Assembly: GCA_004294225.1 (NCBI GenBank)
Contig: REBA01000010.1
Location: 107,706-171,705, forward strand
Source: Cytophagales bacterium
GTDB taxonomy: Bacteria; Bacteroidota; Bacteroidia; Cytophagales; Cytophagaceae
Reading direction: 5' to 3'
DNA length: 64,000 nucleotides
Shown here in pieces: positions 63,514-64,000 of the stretch. Under the pieces are notes generated by a model that had not been told where the DNA came from, made no database searches, and was given only the letters and a program-made list of their open reading frames with translations. The position numbers were made by a program, and so were the translations under genes. Within the stretch, counting starts at the first letter, position 1. The number at the start of each line of letters is the position of its first letter.

Positions 63514-63546
63514 TAATATGTGCAAACATATTAGTGTATTAATACA
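63514..63546. promoter_or_regulatory. Two adjacent palindromes upstream of the TPR gene
   Basis: TAATATGT (63514-63521), GCAA, ACATATTA (63526-63533) is a perfect 8-base inverted repeat. It is followed at once by TGTATTAATACA (63535-63546), a perfect 12-base palindrome. They lie 52-84 bases before the TPR gene in the divergent spacer with the metalloprotease gene. They could be operators or hairpins; no regulator is known. Confidence 0.45.
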
Positions 63547-63597
63547 TATAAAATCACTAACTTGCCTATTCATTTTTTAAAATTTCAGATAAAAAAG

Positions 63598-64000
63598 ATG
63601 CTTAATCCTGATCACATTAAAATTTACGGATTAACACTAATTTTATGTGTATTATTCAATTTATCTAATAATCAACTATTTGCCAACATTCAAGATTCCT
63701 CATTTCTAAAAAAAGGTATTGTCAAATATAACAAAGGCATATTTCCTTCAAGCCTAGAAGACCTCAATAAAGCTATTCACAATGAACCTCATAACTTTGA
63801 GGCTTACTATTACAGAGCATTAGTGCAATTTGAACTAAGTAATTATGAATCGGCAATTCATGATTTAAATAAAACAATTGAATTAAAGCCTACCTATTCT
63901 ATGGCATTTATGAAAAGGGGACAAATACGGGCTGCTCAAAAAGATAAAAAAGGTGCTATCGAAGACTATAGCCAAGCCATTACTCTAGATCCAAACAACG
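63598..64000 (+). CDS. TPR-repeat protein, truncated at window edge
   Basis: An open frame starting at ATG 63598 runs off the end. It has a signal-like hydrophobic N-terminus (LTLILCVLFNLSNNQLFA) and TPR units: an incomplete one (YNKGIFPSSLEDLNKAIHNEPHNFEAYYYRAL), then FELSNYESAIHDLNKTIELKP and MKRGQIRAAQKDKKGAIEDYSQAITLDPNN. The rest is outside the window. TPRs mediate protein contacts; the role is unknown. Confidence 0.85.
   Translation, partial: MLNPDHIKIYGLTLILCVLFNLSNNQLFANIQDSSFLKKGIVKYNKGIFPSSLEDLNKAIHNEPHNFEAYYYRALVQFELSNYESAIHDLNKTIELKPTYSMAFMKRGQIRAAQKDKKGAIEDYSQAITLDPNN

Overview
The window is a stretch of an AT-rich Bacteroidota chromosome, probably a Cytophagales-like or related free-living lineage (the order is inferred and not proven). 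The support is several type IX secretion (T9SS) components (PorT, PorE, PorP/SprF), three kinds of T9SS cargo, an LpxC-FabZ fusion, -7 boxes of the Bacteroidota type TAnnTTTG, and menaquinone methyltransferase UbiE/MenG. No tRNA, rRNA, CRISPR array, insertion sequence or phage gene was seen. About 45 genes are packed with short gaps.

Layout. 0.1-4.4 kb (minus): membrane J-domain protein, a helix-hairpin-helix outer-membrane barrel overlapping a PorV/PorQ-like barrel, and YceI. 4.5-8.9 kb (plus): a tight four-gene operon eboD-eboE-eboF-wbqC, a partial ebo metabolite-traffic cluster. 9.0-11.5 kb: clpC, ended by a strong bidirectional terminator. 11.6-15.1 kb (minus): porE-ubiE-porT. 15.2-16.9 kb: ysxC and lpxB. 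17.1-27.4 kb: a 9.3-kb gene for a 3098-residue surface protein with 27 repeats of about 88 residues, followed by porP/sprF. 27.6-31.5 kb: a TlpA-like oxidoreductase, a PhoB/PhoR-like two-component pair and an RluA-type pseudouridine synthase. 31.7-33.4 kb: rplM-rpsI-rpsB with a good promoter and terminator, but no tsf. 33.5-37.4 kb: a cobalamin riboswitch controlling a BtuB-like receptor and a secreted DUF4465-type protein. 37.4-42.7 kb (minus): HD hydrolase, lpxD, lpxC/fabZ, lpxA and a lone ABC ATPase. 42.8-46.0 kb (minus): DUF3817 protein and a Tat-exported GH78 rhamnosidase-like enzyme. 46.0-53.0 kb: a response regulator divergent from a module of ThiF-nitroreductase fusion, acyltransferase-like protein, 7TMR-DISM kinase and receiver-kinase hybrid. 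53.0-60.9 kb: SDR, flavoprotein, PIG-L deacetylase, Tsp-like S41 protease and an exported protein of unknown role. 60.9-63.4 kb (minus): an M12B-type metalloprotease gene split by one in-frame stop codon. 63.6 kb to the end: start of a TPR protein.

How the genes work together. Much of the window concerns the cell surface: lipid A synthesis (lpxA, B, C, D), T9SS parts and their cargo, and B12 capture. The least understood parts are the eboDEF cluster lacking eboABC, and the ThiF-nitroreductase/acyltransferase/sensor module, which could make and sense a small molecule (inference). The strongest direct oddities are the nonsense-split protease and the exact 792-bp higher-order repeat inside the giant adhesin gene.
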